DNA from: Rhabdothermincola sp037478855
GTDB lineage: Bacteria; Actinomycetota; Acidimicrobiia; Acidimicrobiales; Acidimicrobilacustridaceae
Length of the DNA stretch: 6,370 nt
Direction: 5' to 3'
Assembly (NCBI GenBank): GCA_037478855.1
Contig: JBBFLY010000110.1
Location: forward strand, 1-6,370
Of this stretch, positions 1 through 6,370 are shown piece by piece. The notes beneath the pieces were generated by a model. The model was not told the DNA's origin. It did no database searches and saw only the letters and a list, made by a program, of their open reading frames with translations. Positions within the stretch are counted from its first letter, which is position 1, and each line of letters opens with the position of its first letter. The position numbers were made by a program, and so were the translations under genes.

Positions 1-390
1 ACGCAGCGGTTCGGCACCCTCTCGTCCGGTGAGCGGCAGCGGGTGCTGCTCGCCAGGACGCTCATGAGCGACCCGGGCCTCGTCCTGCTCGACGAGCCCA
101 CGGCCGGTCTCGACCTGCCTGGACGGGAGGGGCTGGTCGCCACGCTCGACTCGCTCGCCGCTGACCCGGCGACGCCTCCCACGGTGCTCGTCACCCACCA
201 CGTGGAGGAGATCCCACCCCGGTTCACCCACGCGCTGCTGCTCGCTGGCGGCCGGGTTCACGCATCGGGTCCCATCGACGAGGTCCTCACCTCAGGGACG
301 CTGTCCGCATGCATGGGGATCGAGGTGCGCCTCGATCGGGACCCGCGATCCGGTCGATTCCGCGCGCAGGCGATCCTGCCCCCCGGTTGA
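1..390 (+). CDS. ABC transporter-type ATPase, C-terminal part (5' end outside window)
   Basis: This is the last 129 codons of an ATP-binding cassette protein, in frame from base 1 and ending in TGA at 388-390. It should bind and hydrolyse ATP on the cytoplasmic side of the membrane. Visible in order are the signature LSSGERQR (codons 7-14), Walker B with D-loop LVLLDEPTAGLD (codons 27-38, Asp31 and catalytic Glu32), and the switch histidine in VLVTHHVEEIP (His66 or His67). The Walker A and Q-loop lie outside the window. The doubled His followed by VEEIP, then a short tail with no extra domain, resembles stand-alone ATPases of the ModF/COG1119 type (from memory, not searched). No membrane segment is visible and the partner and substrate are unknown. 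The gene converges on the exporter operon, so it is not part of it. ATPase identity is secure; the subfamily is tentative. Confidence 0.93.
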   Translation, partial: TQRFGTLSSGERQRVLLARTLMSDPGLVLLDEPTAGLDLPGREGLVATLDSLAADPATPPTVLVTHHVEEIPPRFTHALLLAGGRVHASGPIDEVLTSGTLSACMGIEVRLDRDPRSGRFRAQAILPPG

Positions 391-427
391 CCTCGGCCCC
401 GGAAGCCGTCGGATCCCGGGGAGCCGC
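391..427. terminator. Possible bidirectional hairpin between convergent genes
   Basis: The gap between two convergent stop codons holds an inverted repeat, CCCCGG at 397-402 and CCGGGG at 416-421, giving a perfect 6-bp all-GC stem with a 13-base loop. The position suits a shared terminator for both converging transcripts. There is no T-tract on either strand, and short GC repeats arise easily in DNA this rich in GC, so the call rests mainly on position. Confidence 0.3.
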
Positions 428-2362
428 TCACGATTCGTCGCCGGCCGCCGCGTGCGCCATCCAGGTCTCGTACATGGCGGCGTAGCGGCCCCCGAGCGCC
501 ACCAGCTGCTCGTGGGTGCCGACCTCGACGATCCCCGCATCGTCGACCACCGCGATGCGATCCGCCCGCATCGCCGTGGCCAGGCGGTGTGCGATCACGA
601 TCGCCGTGCGACCCTCGAGGAGCACGTCCAGCGCCGCTTCGATCTTGGCCTCCGAGCGCAGATCGAGGTTCGAGGTCGCCTCGTCGAGCACCAGCACCCG
701 GGGTCGGGCCAGGAAGGCGCGTGCCAGGGCGAGGAGCTGGCGCTCACCCGAGGAGAGCGATGCCCCACGCTCGTGCACCGGCGTGTCGAGCCCGTCGGGC
801 AGCCGGGCGATCAGGTCGTCGATCCCGACCAGCCAGCAGGCCTCGAGGATCTCCTCGTCGGAGGCGTCTGGGCGGGCGAAGGCCAGGTTGTCACGGATGG
901 TGCCGTGGAACAGGAAGGGCTCCTGGGGGACCACGCCGAGCTGTCGGCGCAGCGACTCCAGGGTCACCGTGCGCAGGTCGTGACCGTCGATCGACACCGA
1001 GCCGCGCTCGGGGTCGTAGAAGCGCACGACGAGCTTGGCGATCGTGGACTTGCCCGCGCCGGTCGGTCCCACCAGTGCGAAGGTCTCGCCGGGGGAGATC
1101 TGGAGGGTGACGCCGTCGAGCACCGCCGGCGCATCCGGCGAGTAGCGGAACGTGACGTCATCCAGGCGGATGTCGCCGGTGATGGGCGGCAGCTCGATCG
1201 CGTCCGGTCGCTCCGGCACCGACGGTGTGGTGGCCAGCAGGTCTCGAAGCTTCGCCACAGCCGCCTGACCCTGCTGGTAGGTGTTGTAGAGCTGCACAAG
1301 CTGCTGGATCGGGGTGAAGAAGGCCGTCAGGTAGAGCAGGAAGGCGGTGAGCTCGCCGAGGGTGAGGCGGCCGTGGAGCACCATCCACCCGCCGATGCCG
1401 AGGATCAACGCCTGGCCCACGATCCCGACCGCTTCAGTTCCGGGCCCGTAGATCGCTCCGACCCTCGCCGTGTGGAGGTTCGCGTCGAGGTGCTCGCCCA
1501 GGATGTTGTCGTGGTGGATCACGTTGTGCCGGCGGCGGTTGTGCGCAGCGATGATGCGGATGCCCGACAGGCTCTCCTGCAGGTCGGCGAGCACCTCGGC
1601 GATCCGGTCCCGGACCACCGCATAGCCGCGGTCGCTCGCTCGACGGAACCACAACGTCATGGCCAGCATGACCGGCACGACGAGGACGATGGTCAGCAGG
1701 GCGAGCGTGGGGCTCATGACGAACAGCACCACGGCGATGACCACGAGCGTGAGACCCTGGACCGCCAGGTTCACCAGCCCGTCCTGGAAGAGCGCGGTCA
1801 TGGCGTCGATATCGCTGGTCATGCGGGTCATGAGACGCCCGGCCCGCTCGCCGGTGAAGAAGTCGAGCGAGAGCCGCTGGAGGTGCGAGAACACCCGGAT
1901 CCGCAGCTCGAAGAGCAGGGTCTCGCCGAGACGTCCGGTGAAGGCGACGCGCGCCCCGCTCGCGATCACGTTCACGATCACCGAGGCGAAGTAGACGACC
2001 GCGACGAGCACCAGGGTGCGGGTGTCGCCCGCCGCGATGCCGTGGTCGATGCCGATCTGGGTGAGCAGGGGCCCCGCTTGCTGCGCCAGGGTCTCCACCG
2101 CGACGAGGCCGAAGGCGCCGGCGAGCGCCACGCGGTGGCGGCCGAGGAACGACCGGAGGGTGAACGGTCGCTGCTCGGCCTCGGCGGCTACCTGGGTGAA
2201 GGGGATCTGCTCCTCGGGATGCTCGGGTTCGTCGGCGAGCAGCTTGCGCACCTTGCGGTGCAGCTCCTCGGGGATGCCCGCGAACGGCAGGCCCGCCGCG
2301 GCAGCGGACTGCGCCGCTGCGGGGCCGGCGAACGGAGATCCTGCGGGAGGCCCCCAGCTCAC
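428..2362 (-). CDS. ABC exporter half-transporter, catalytically canonical subunit (MdlB/TM288-like), 644 aa
   Basis: This is a type IV ABC exporter half, with a membrane domain fused to an ATPase, probably pumping an unidentified substrate outward as a heterodimer with the upstream-encoded 602-residue protein. Residues 1-65 are an Ala/Pro-rich then charged extension. Residues about 75-360 are the membrane domain, with hydrophobic stretches near 78-100, 115-135, 195-235 and 310-350. The ATPase follows: A-loop Tyr407, Walker A GPTGAGKST (432-440, Lys438), Q-loop Gln480, signature LSSGERQ (536-542), Walker B VLVLDEATSNLD (556-567, catalytic Glu561) and switch His592. The signature departs from LSGGQ at two places (Ser538, Glu540). 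The GTG start overlaps the upstream stop as GTGA, and GAGG lies 7 bases before it, which supports this start and translational coupling. It is somewhat longer than a typical half-transporter because of the N-terminal extension. Confidence 0.95.
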   Translation of the reverse strand: MSWGPPAGSPFAGPAAAQSAAAAGLPFAGIPEELHRKVRKLLADEPEHPEEQIPFTQVAAEAEQRPFTLRSFLGRHRVALAGAFGLVAVETLAQQAGPLLTQIGIDHGIAAGDTRTLVLVAVVYFASVIVNVIASGARVAFTGRLGETLLFELRIRVFSHLQRLSLDFFTGERAGRLMTRMTSDIDAMTALFQDGLVNLAVQGLTLVVIAVVLFVMSPTLALLTIVLVVPVMLAMTLWFRRASDRGYAVVRDRIAEVLADLQESLSGIRIIAAHNRRRHNVIHHDNILGEHLDANLHTARVGAIYGPGTEAVGIVGQALILGIGGWMVLHGRLTLGELTAFLLYLTAFFTPIQQLVQLYNTYQQGQAAVAKLRDLLATTPSVPERPDAIELPPITGDIRLDDVTFRYSPDAPAVLDGVTLQISPGETFALVGPTGAGKSTIAKLVVRFYDPERGSVSIDGHDLRTVTLESLRRQLGVVPQEPFLFHGTIRDNLAFARPDASDEEILEACWLVGIDDLIARLPDGLDTPVHERGASLSSGERQLLALARAFLARPRVLVLDEATSNLDLRSEAKIEAALDVLLEGRTAIVIAHRLATAMRADRIAVVDDAGIVEVGTHEQLVALGGRYAAMYETWMAHAAAGDES

Positions 2363-4167
2363 CGCTCGACCTCGTCGTCTCGGTCGAGGTGGGCGAGCAC
2401 CTCGGCGTAGCGGGGTTCGGTGGCCATCAGCTGGCGGTGGGTACCGGTGGCCACCACCCGCCCGCCGTCGAGCAGCACGACCCGGTCCGCGAGGCTGATG
2501 GTGGAGAGCCGGTGTGCGATCACGATCGTCGTGCGGTGTCCGAGCAGCTCACCCAGCGCGGCGTGGATGCCTGCCTCCACCCCCACGTCGATGGCGGAGG
2601 TGGCGTCGTCGAGGATCAGGATCGTGGGGTCCATCAGCAGGGCGCGGGCGATCGCGAGCCGCTGCCGTTGACCTCCCGAGAGCGTGTAGCCCCGTTCGCC
2701 GATCACGCTGTCGTAGCCGTCGGGCAGGGCCTCGATGAACTCGTGGGCGTGGGCCACCTTGGCGGCGGTGATGACCTCGTCGAGGGATGCGTCGGGTCGG
2801 CCGTAGGCGATGTTGTCGCGCACCGTGGTCGAGAAGAGGAAGGGCTCGTCGAGCACCAGACCGATGTGCGCTCGCAGGGAGCGCAACGTCAGGTCGCGCA
2901 CGTCGTGGCCGTCGATCAGCACCGCGCCGTCGCGGACGTCGTAGAAGCGGGGAAGCAGACGGGCGATGGTGGACTTGCCGCTGCCGGTGCGACCCACGAT
3001 GGCGACCGTCTCGCCCGGCTCGACGACCAGGTTCAGGCCGTCGAGCACGTCCGGTCCGTCGCCGTACCCGAAGCGGACGTCGCGAAGCTCCACCCGTCCC
3101 ACGGCGTGCACCAGGTCAACGGCACCCGGTCGGTCGACGATCTCGGGTTGCTCGTCGAGGATCTCGTAGATCCGCCCCGCGGACGCCGCGGCTCGCTGCT
3201 GGAGCATGAGGAAGAACCCGAGGAGCCTGAAGGGCGTCTGCATCATCAGGATGTAGGCGTTGAACGCCACTAGCGCGCCGAGCTGGATCTGCCCGTCGAT
3301 GACGAGCGTGCCGCCGTACAGCAGCACGATGACGAGCCCGACGCGGGGGAGGTTCTCCATGAGCGGTGCGTACCGGGCCCTGGCCCGTACGGTGGCCAGG
3401 TTCGCCCACTGCAGGCGCCTCGCCGCTCTGGCGAGCTGGTTGATCTGGCGTCGCTCGGCGGCGAAGGACCGGACAACCCGAACCCCGTTGATGTTCTCGT
3501 CGACGATGGTGGCCACGTCCGCGGCGCGCTGCTGCACCACCCAGGACAGCGGGAACACCCGGTTGCGCAGCACCACACCGAGGACGTAGACGCCGGGCAG
3601 GCATGCCACCGAAGCCAGCGTGAGCGGGACGCTGATCGTGAGCATCAGCCCGAGTGCCAGCAGGAACGACAGCACCGAGAGGGTGATCAGCGGTGCGAAG
3701 GCGAGGAACATCTGGATCGACCGGATGTCGCTGTTGGCACGGCTGATGAGCTGCCCGGACTGGACCCGGTCGTAGAAGGAGAACGACAGCCGGGTGAGAT
3801 GTCGGTAGATGATCGAGCGAAGGTCGGTCTCGATCAGGTAGGCGATCTTGTAGAGGCCGTAGCGGTAGGTGTAGGCGAAGACCCCGCGGGTGATCCCGAG
3901 CGCCACGAGCACCACCACGAACCGGCTGAGCGGCTCCTGCTGGTCGATCAGCGCGACGTTGATGGCCCGGCTGGTCACCGCGGGGACGGCGACCTGGGCG
4001 GCCAGGGCCACCATGGCCGCGGCGAGCGATCCGATCAGCAGCCGCTTGTGGGCGAGCACGATGGGCGCGATGCGGCGCAGCCAACCGAGGTCGCGATCGG
4101 GGTGGATCGTGGCGCTCGGTGCTGGGTAGCGGGCCTCGACACCGACGGGCTCGAACACCGTAGTCAT
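2359..4167 (-). CDS. ABC exporter half-transporter, degenerate-site subunit (MdlA/TM287-like), 602 aa
   Basis: This is the first gene of a two-gene exporter operon and the expected partner of the 644-residue half. After a soluble N-terminus, the membrane domain spans residues about 40-325, with hydrophobic stretches near 42-65, 82-100, 155-200 and 275-320. The ATPase has A-loop Tyr368, Walker A GRTGSGKST (392-400, Lys398), signature LSGGQRQ (496-502), Walker B ILILDDATSAID (516-527) and switch His552. Two key residues are changed: the catalytic Glu is Asp521 (codon at 2605-2607), and the Q-loop Gln is Asp440 (codon at 2848-2850, GLVLDEP against GVVPQEP in the partner). Family knowledge: heterodimeric exporters such as TM287/288 and MdlAB carry an Asp in one subunit's Walker B, and in those cases the Asp subunit is the first gene, as here. 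The start is ATG with only a weak upstream GGCGGG. The substrate is unknown. Confidence 0.95.
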   Translation of the reverse strand: MTTVFEPVGVEARYPAPSATIHPDRDLGWLRRIAPIVLAHKRLLIGSLAAAMVALAAQVAVPAVTSRAINVALIDQQEPLSRFVVVLVALGITRGVFAYTYRYGLYKIAYLIETDLRSIIYRHLTRLSFSFYDRVQSGQLISRANSDIRSIQMFLAFAPLITLSVLSFLLALGLMLTISVPLTLASVACLPGVYVLGVVLRNRVFPLSWVVQQRAADVATIVDENINGVRVVRSFAAERRQINQLARAARRLQWANLATVRARARYAPLMENLPRVGLVIVLLYGGTLVIDGQIQLGALVAFNAYILMMQTPFRLLGFFLMLQQRAAASAGRIYEILDEQPEIVDRPGAVDLVHAVGRVELRDVRFGYGDGPDVLDGLNLVVEPGETVAIVGRTGSGKSTIARLLPRFYDVRDGAVLIDGHDVRDLTLRSLRAHIGLVLDEPFLFSTTVRDNIAYGRPDASLDEVITAAKVAHAHEFIEALPDGYDSVIGERGYTLSGGQRQRLAIARALLMDPTILILDDATSAIDVGVEAGIHAALGELLGHRTTIVIAHRLSTISLADRVVLLDGGRVVATGTHRQLMATEPRYAEVLAHLDRDDEVER

Positions 4168-4322
4168 CGTGCCCGCCGCTCGATCGCCGTGTGGTCTTGG
4201 CGCACGCTCGTAGTGTGGCCAACCGGCGCTGCTCGTCCGAATCCACGTAAGGCATGCACGGGGGGTGCCGGAGCGAACGGTACGCTGGCGCCGACCCAGT
4301 CGCCGACAACGGAGACCTCTCG
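4168..4322. promoter_or_regulatory. Divergent control region between exporter operon and CNNM/CorC operon
   Basis: This stretch must hold the start signals for both divergent operons: 86 bases if the plus-strand gene starts at ATG 4254, 155 bases if at 4323. On the plus strand, TACGCT (4281-4286) fits the actinobacterial -10 pattern TAnnnT and is followed by a GGAG ribosome-binding site. On the minus strand, TACCGT (4282 down to 4277) overlaps it back to back. I found no convincing -35 at 16-18 bases for either, and no clear operator or riboswitch. TAGTGT at 4211-4216 is another TAnnnT match without a -35. Confidence 0.35.
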
Positions 4323-5657
4323 ATCAACCTCGCGCTCGGCCTGCTGGCCGTCTGCCTGCTGATCGTCGCGAACGGGGTGTTCGTCGCGGCCGAGTTCGCG
4401 CTCGTGGCCGTGGACCGCAGCCGCATCGACCGGCAGGCCGAGTCGGGAAGTCGCCAGGCGCGCCTGGTGCGGGCACTGCTGCAGCGGCTCTCCTTCCACC
4501 TGGCTGGTGCCCAGCTCGGCATCACCGTGACCTCGCTGGTCATCGGCTTCCTCGCCGAGCCGGTGTTCGGTGAGATCCTTCGTCCGGTGATGGAGCCGCT
4601 CGTCGGATCGGGTCCGGCGCGGGGGATGGCGGTCACGGTCGGCTTCGTGCTGGCGACCATCATCCAGATGATCGTCGGCGAGCTGATGCCGAAGGGGTTG
4701 GCGATCGCGCAGCCAGAGCGCACGAGCCGGGCGCTGGCTCCGTTCCTGCGGCTCTACGGCGCCGTGCTCGGGCCGTTCATCCACGCGTTGCACCGCGCCG
4801 CGAACTGGACGGTGCGACGGATGGGGATGGAGCCTCGGGAGGAGCTGTCACACGTGCGCACCCTCCCCGAGCTCGAGCTGCTGATCGCGGCGTCGCAGCG
4901 GGAGGGCACCCTCCCCGGATCGGCGTCGACCTTGCTCACCCGGTCGATCCGCTTCGGGCGCAAGACCGCAGCTGACGCGCTGGTGCCCCGCACGGCGGTG
5001 CGCGCACTGTCGAGCGAAGCCAGCGTCGCAGACCTGGTGGCCGCGTCCGCGCAGACGGGTCACTCTCGGTTCCCGGTGTTCGGCGCCGACCTCGACGACA
5101 TCCGGGGGGTCGTGCACATCCGGGCTGCGCACACCGTGCCGCAGGCGGAGCGGGCCACGACACCGGTGAGTTCGATCATGAGCGAGGTGCTGACCGTGCC
5201 GGAGAGCCGGGAGCTCGAGGACGTGCTGTTCGACATGCGGGCCGCGCGCCAGCATCTGGCGGTGGTGATCGACGAGTACGGCGGCACCGCCGGGATCATC
5301 ACCCTCGAGGACATCGTCGAGGAGATCGTGGGGGAGATCGACGACGAGTACGACGTCCGGACCCCCCGGTTCACCAGGGTGCGGGGCTCGGGCGAGTGGA
5401 TCCTCCCGGGCACGCTGCACCGCGACGAGGTCTCCGACACCACCGGCCTCGAGCTGCCCGACGGGCCGTTCGACACCCTCGCAGGGTTCGTGCTGGACCG
5501 GCTCGGGCACATCCCCGAGGTGGGCGAGCAGCTGAGCTGGGAGGGCTGGACCCTCACCGTGGTGGCGATGGACCGACGGCGGATCGCGGAGGTTGCCATC
5601 GTCGGGCCGGCTGATGACAGCTCCGGGACGCCCGCTGGAGCTCGGCCGGGCCCATGA
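4254..5657 (+). CDS. CNNM/CorC-family membrane protein with CBS pair (first of tandem pair)
   Basis: This is a probable inner-membrane protein of the CNNM/CorC ('hemolysin-like', DUF21) family, linked in studied members to Mg/Co transport or efflux. Numbered from ATG 4254 (467 residues), the DUF21 membrane domain covers about 25-220, with hydrophobic segments near 25-52, 88-107, 123-145 and 162-180. It includes AQLGITVTS (86-94) and the hallmark GELMPK (142-147). A CBS pair follows (about 240-292 and 303-362) with the hallmark DEYGGTAGIITLEDIVEE (340-357), then a C-terminal CorC_HlyC domain (about 373-451). All expected domains are present and unbroken. The start is doubtful: ATG 4254 adds a 23-residue polar leader with a poor ribosome-binding site, while ATC 4323 has a good one and gives an N-terminus matching the next paralogue. 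No in-frame ATG, GTG or TTG lies between them. The stop overlaps the next start as ATGA. Family is certain; ion specificity is not readable. Confidence 0.95.
   Translation: MHGGCRSERYAGADPVADNGDLSINLALGLLAVCLLIVANGVFVAAEFALVAVDRSRIDRQAESGSRQARLVRALLQRLSFHLAGAQLGITVTSLVIGFLAEPVFGEILRPVMEPLVGSGPARGMAVTVGFVLATIIQMIVGELMPKGLAIAQPERTSRALAPFLRLYGAVLGPFIHALHRAANWTVRRMGMEPREELSHVRTLPELELLIAASQREGTLPGSASTLLTRSIRFGRKTAADALVPRTAVRALSSEASVADLVAASAQTGHSRFPVFGADLDDIRGVVHIRAAHTVPQAERATTPVSSIMSEVLTVPESRELEDVLFDMRAARQHLAVVIDEYGGTAGIITLEDIVEEIVGEIDDEYDVRTPRFTRVRGSGEWILPGTLHRDEVSDTTGLELPDGPFDTLAGFVLDRLGHIPEVGEQLSWEGWTLTVVAMDRRRIAEVAIVGPADDSSGTPAGARPGP
4311..4314 (+). promoter_or_regulatory. Ribosome-binding site GGAG pointing to an ATC start at 4323
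   Basis: GGAG at 4311-4314 lies 8 bases before ATC 4323-4325, an ideal Shine-Dalgarno distance, in frame with the CNNM/CorC gene and just before its first membrane helix. The only upstream ATG in frame (4254) has AAGG only one base away, too close to work well. The site therefore argues for a start at 4323, which would be a rare non-AUG codon. Confidence 0.45.
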
Positions 5658-6370
5658 GCCCCTGGTCGTTCCTCGTTGCGGTGGCGTTGCTGCTGGCCAA
5701 CGGCTTCTTCGTCGCCGTTGAGTTCGCGGTGGTGGGCTCGCGTCGCACCAGGCTGGAGGAGCTCGCTGCCGCAGGTGACCGCCGGGCTGCTCGCGGCCTC
5801 GCCGCCCTCGGTGATCTCAACCGGGAGCTCGGAGGCGCCCAGCTCGGCATCACCATGGCCTCGCTCGGGCTCGGCATCGTGGCGGAGCCCGCGCTCGCGC
5901 ACCTGTTCGCGTCCCTGTTCGAGCGGCTCGGCGCGTCGGAGGCGTTGGCACATCCGATCGCGTTGGGGGTCGCGCTCGTGATCGTGGTCTTCCTCCACCT
6001 CCTCGTGGGGGAGATGGTGCCGAAGAACGTGGCGATCATCGATCCGGAGCGGACGCTGTTGCGGCTCGTGTCGTTGGACCGTGCCTATCTGTTCGTGTTC
6101 GGTCCGCTGGTGGCGCTGCTCACGGCGATCGCCAACGCCGGGCTCCGCCTGCTCGGCGTGACGGCGCGCCGCGAGCTGGCGGTCGCCCACACCGCCGAGG
6201 ATCTCGCGGTGATGCTGGCGACGTCGCGGGAGGAGGGGCTGATCGAGGACTTCGCTGCGGACCTGCTGGCGGGCGTGCTCGACTTCGGAGGACGGGATGC
6301 TGCGGCGGTGATGGTGCCCCGGGAGCAGATCGCCTACATCGGGATCGGGACGACCGCTGCGGAGGCGGAG
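5654..6370 (+). CDS. Second CNNM/CorC-family membrane protein, 3' end outside window
   Basis: The frame from ATG 5654 is open for 239 codons to the window edge. It encodes a paralogue of the preceding protein: LLLANGFFVAVEFAVV (12-27) matches LLIVANGVFVAAEFALV there, GAQLGITMASLGLGIVAEP (61-79) matches the same membrane segment, and GEMVPK (119-124) matches GELMPK. Residues 1-200 are the DUF21 membrane domain, with hydrophobic segments near 3-28, 63-85, 101-120 and 143-168. The first CBS domain begins near 218 (VMVPREQ) and is cut off. The second CBS and CorC_HlyC domains are presumably beyond the edge. ATG overlaps the upstream TGA as ATGA, so translation is probably coupled; the nearest GGAG (5637-5640) is 13 bases away, which fits reliance on coupling. 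Tandem CNNM/CorC genes are known in other actinobacteria, for example Rv1842c-Rv1841c in Mycobacterium tuberculosis. Confidence 0.94.
   Translation, partial: MSPWSFLVAVALLLANGFFVAVEFAVVGSRRTRLEELAAAGDRRAARGLAALGDLNRELGGAQLGITMASLGLGIVAEPALAHLFASLFERLGASEALAHPIALGVALVIVVFLHLLVGEMVPKNVAIIDPERTLLRLVSLDRAYLFVFGPLVALLTAIANAGLRLLGVTARRELAVAHTAEDLAVMLATSREEGLIEDFAADLLAGVLDFGGRDAAAVMVPREQIAYIGIGTTAAEAE

Noticed and set aside
452..2410. A 652-codon open frame on the plus strand, antisense to the 644-residue exporter gene.
   Set aside because: It mirrors a real gene with full exporter motifs. Its product is rich in Arg, Asp, His and Glu with no recognisable domain, as expected from antisense reading of high-GC DNA.
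4168..4254. A possible short minus-strand leader peptide beginning at the ATG whose complement is 4252-4254... (MPYVDSDEQRRLATLRA).
   Set aside because: It has no ribosome-binding site, its frame does not stop before the exporter gene, and the ATG comes from a chance GCATGC palindrome.
4256..4268. GCAC-GGGGG-GTGC small inverted repeat near the divergent junction, considered as an operator or hairpin.
   Set aside because: The stem is only 4 bp and cannot be extended, which is expected by chance at this GC content.
3116..4723. A 535-codon minus-strand frame spanning parts of the exporter gene, the divergent gap and the CNNM/CorC gene.
   Set aside because: It overlaps two well-supported genes in other frames and yields an Arg/Pro/Ala-rich product with no domain.
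5060..6190. A 376-codon minus-strand frame antisense to the CNNM/CorC pair.
   Set aside because: Both sense-strand genes are complete in domains and motifs; the antisense product is a low-complexity Arg/Ser/Pro/His shadow.

Overview
The window is very GC-rich, with strong G/C at third codon positions, a GTG start on one gene, and long open frames antisense to real genes. With the gene families present, this points to the chromosome of a high-GC actinomycete (Actinomycetota). An Acidimicrobiia-like lineage is possible, but the sequence alone does not fix it. Coding is close to continuous. I saw no tRNA, rRNA, CRISPR array, insertion sequence or other mobile element.

Layout: (1) 1-390, plus strand: the 3' end of an ABC-type ATPase gene that starts outside the window. 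(2) 391-427: a 37-base convergent gap with a short GC hairpin. (3) 428-4167, minus strand: a two-gene operon for a heterodimeric ABC exporter. The 602-residue half is upstream (2359-4167) and the 644-residue half is downstream (428-2362), overlapping by GTGA. (4) 4168-about 4322: the divergent control region. (5) from 4254 or about 4323 to 5657, plus strand: a CNNM/CorC-type (DUF21, CBS pair, CorC_HlyC) membrane protein. (6) 5654-6370, plus strand: a second CNNM/CorC paralogue, overlapping the first by ATGA and running off the window end.

The two exporter halves should form one transporter with unequal ATP sites. The 602-residue half has Asp in place of both the catalytic Glu and the Q-loop Gln but keeps a canonical LSGGQ. 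The 644-residue half has canonical catalytic residues but an altered LSSGE signature. In a head-to-tail dimer both sets of defects fall in the same ATP site, leaving one intact. The substrate cannot be read from the sequence. The two CNNM/CorC proteins are probably co-translated and may work together in divalent cation (Mg/Co) handling.

Nothing here looks like a wholly new system. The items most worth checking are the likely non-AUG (ATC) start of the first CNNM/CorC gene and the asymmetric ABC exporter with its Asp Q-loop.
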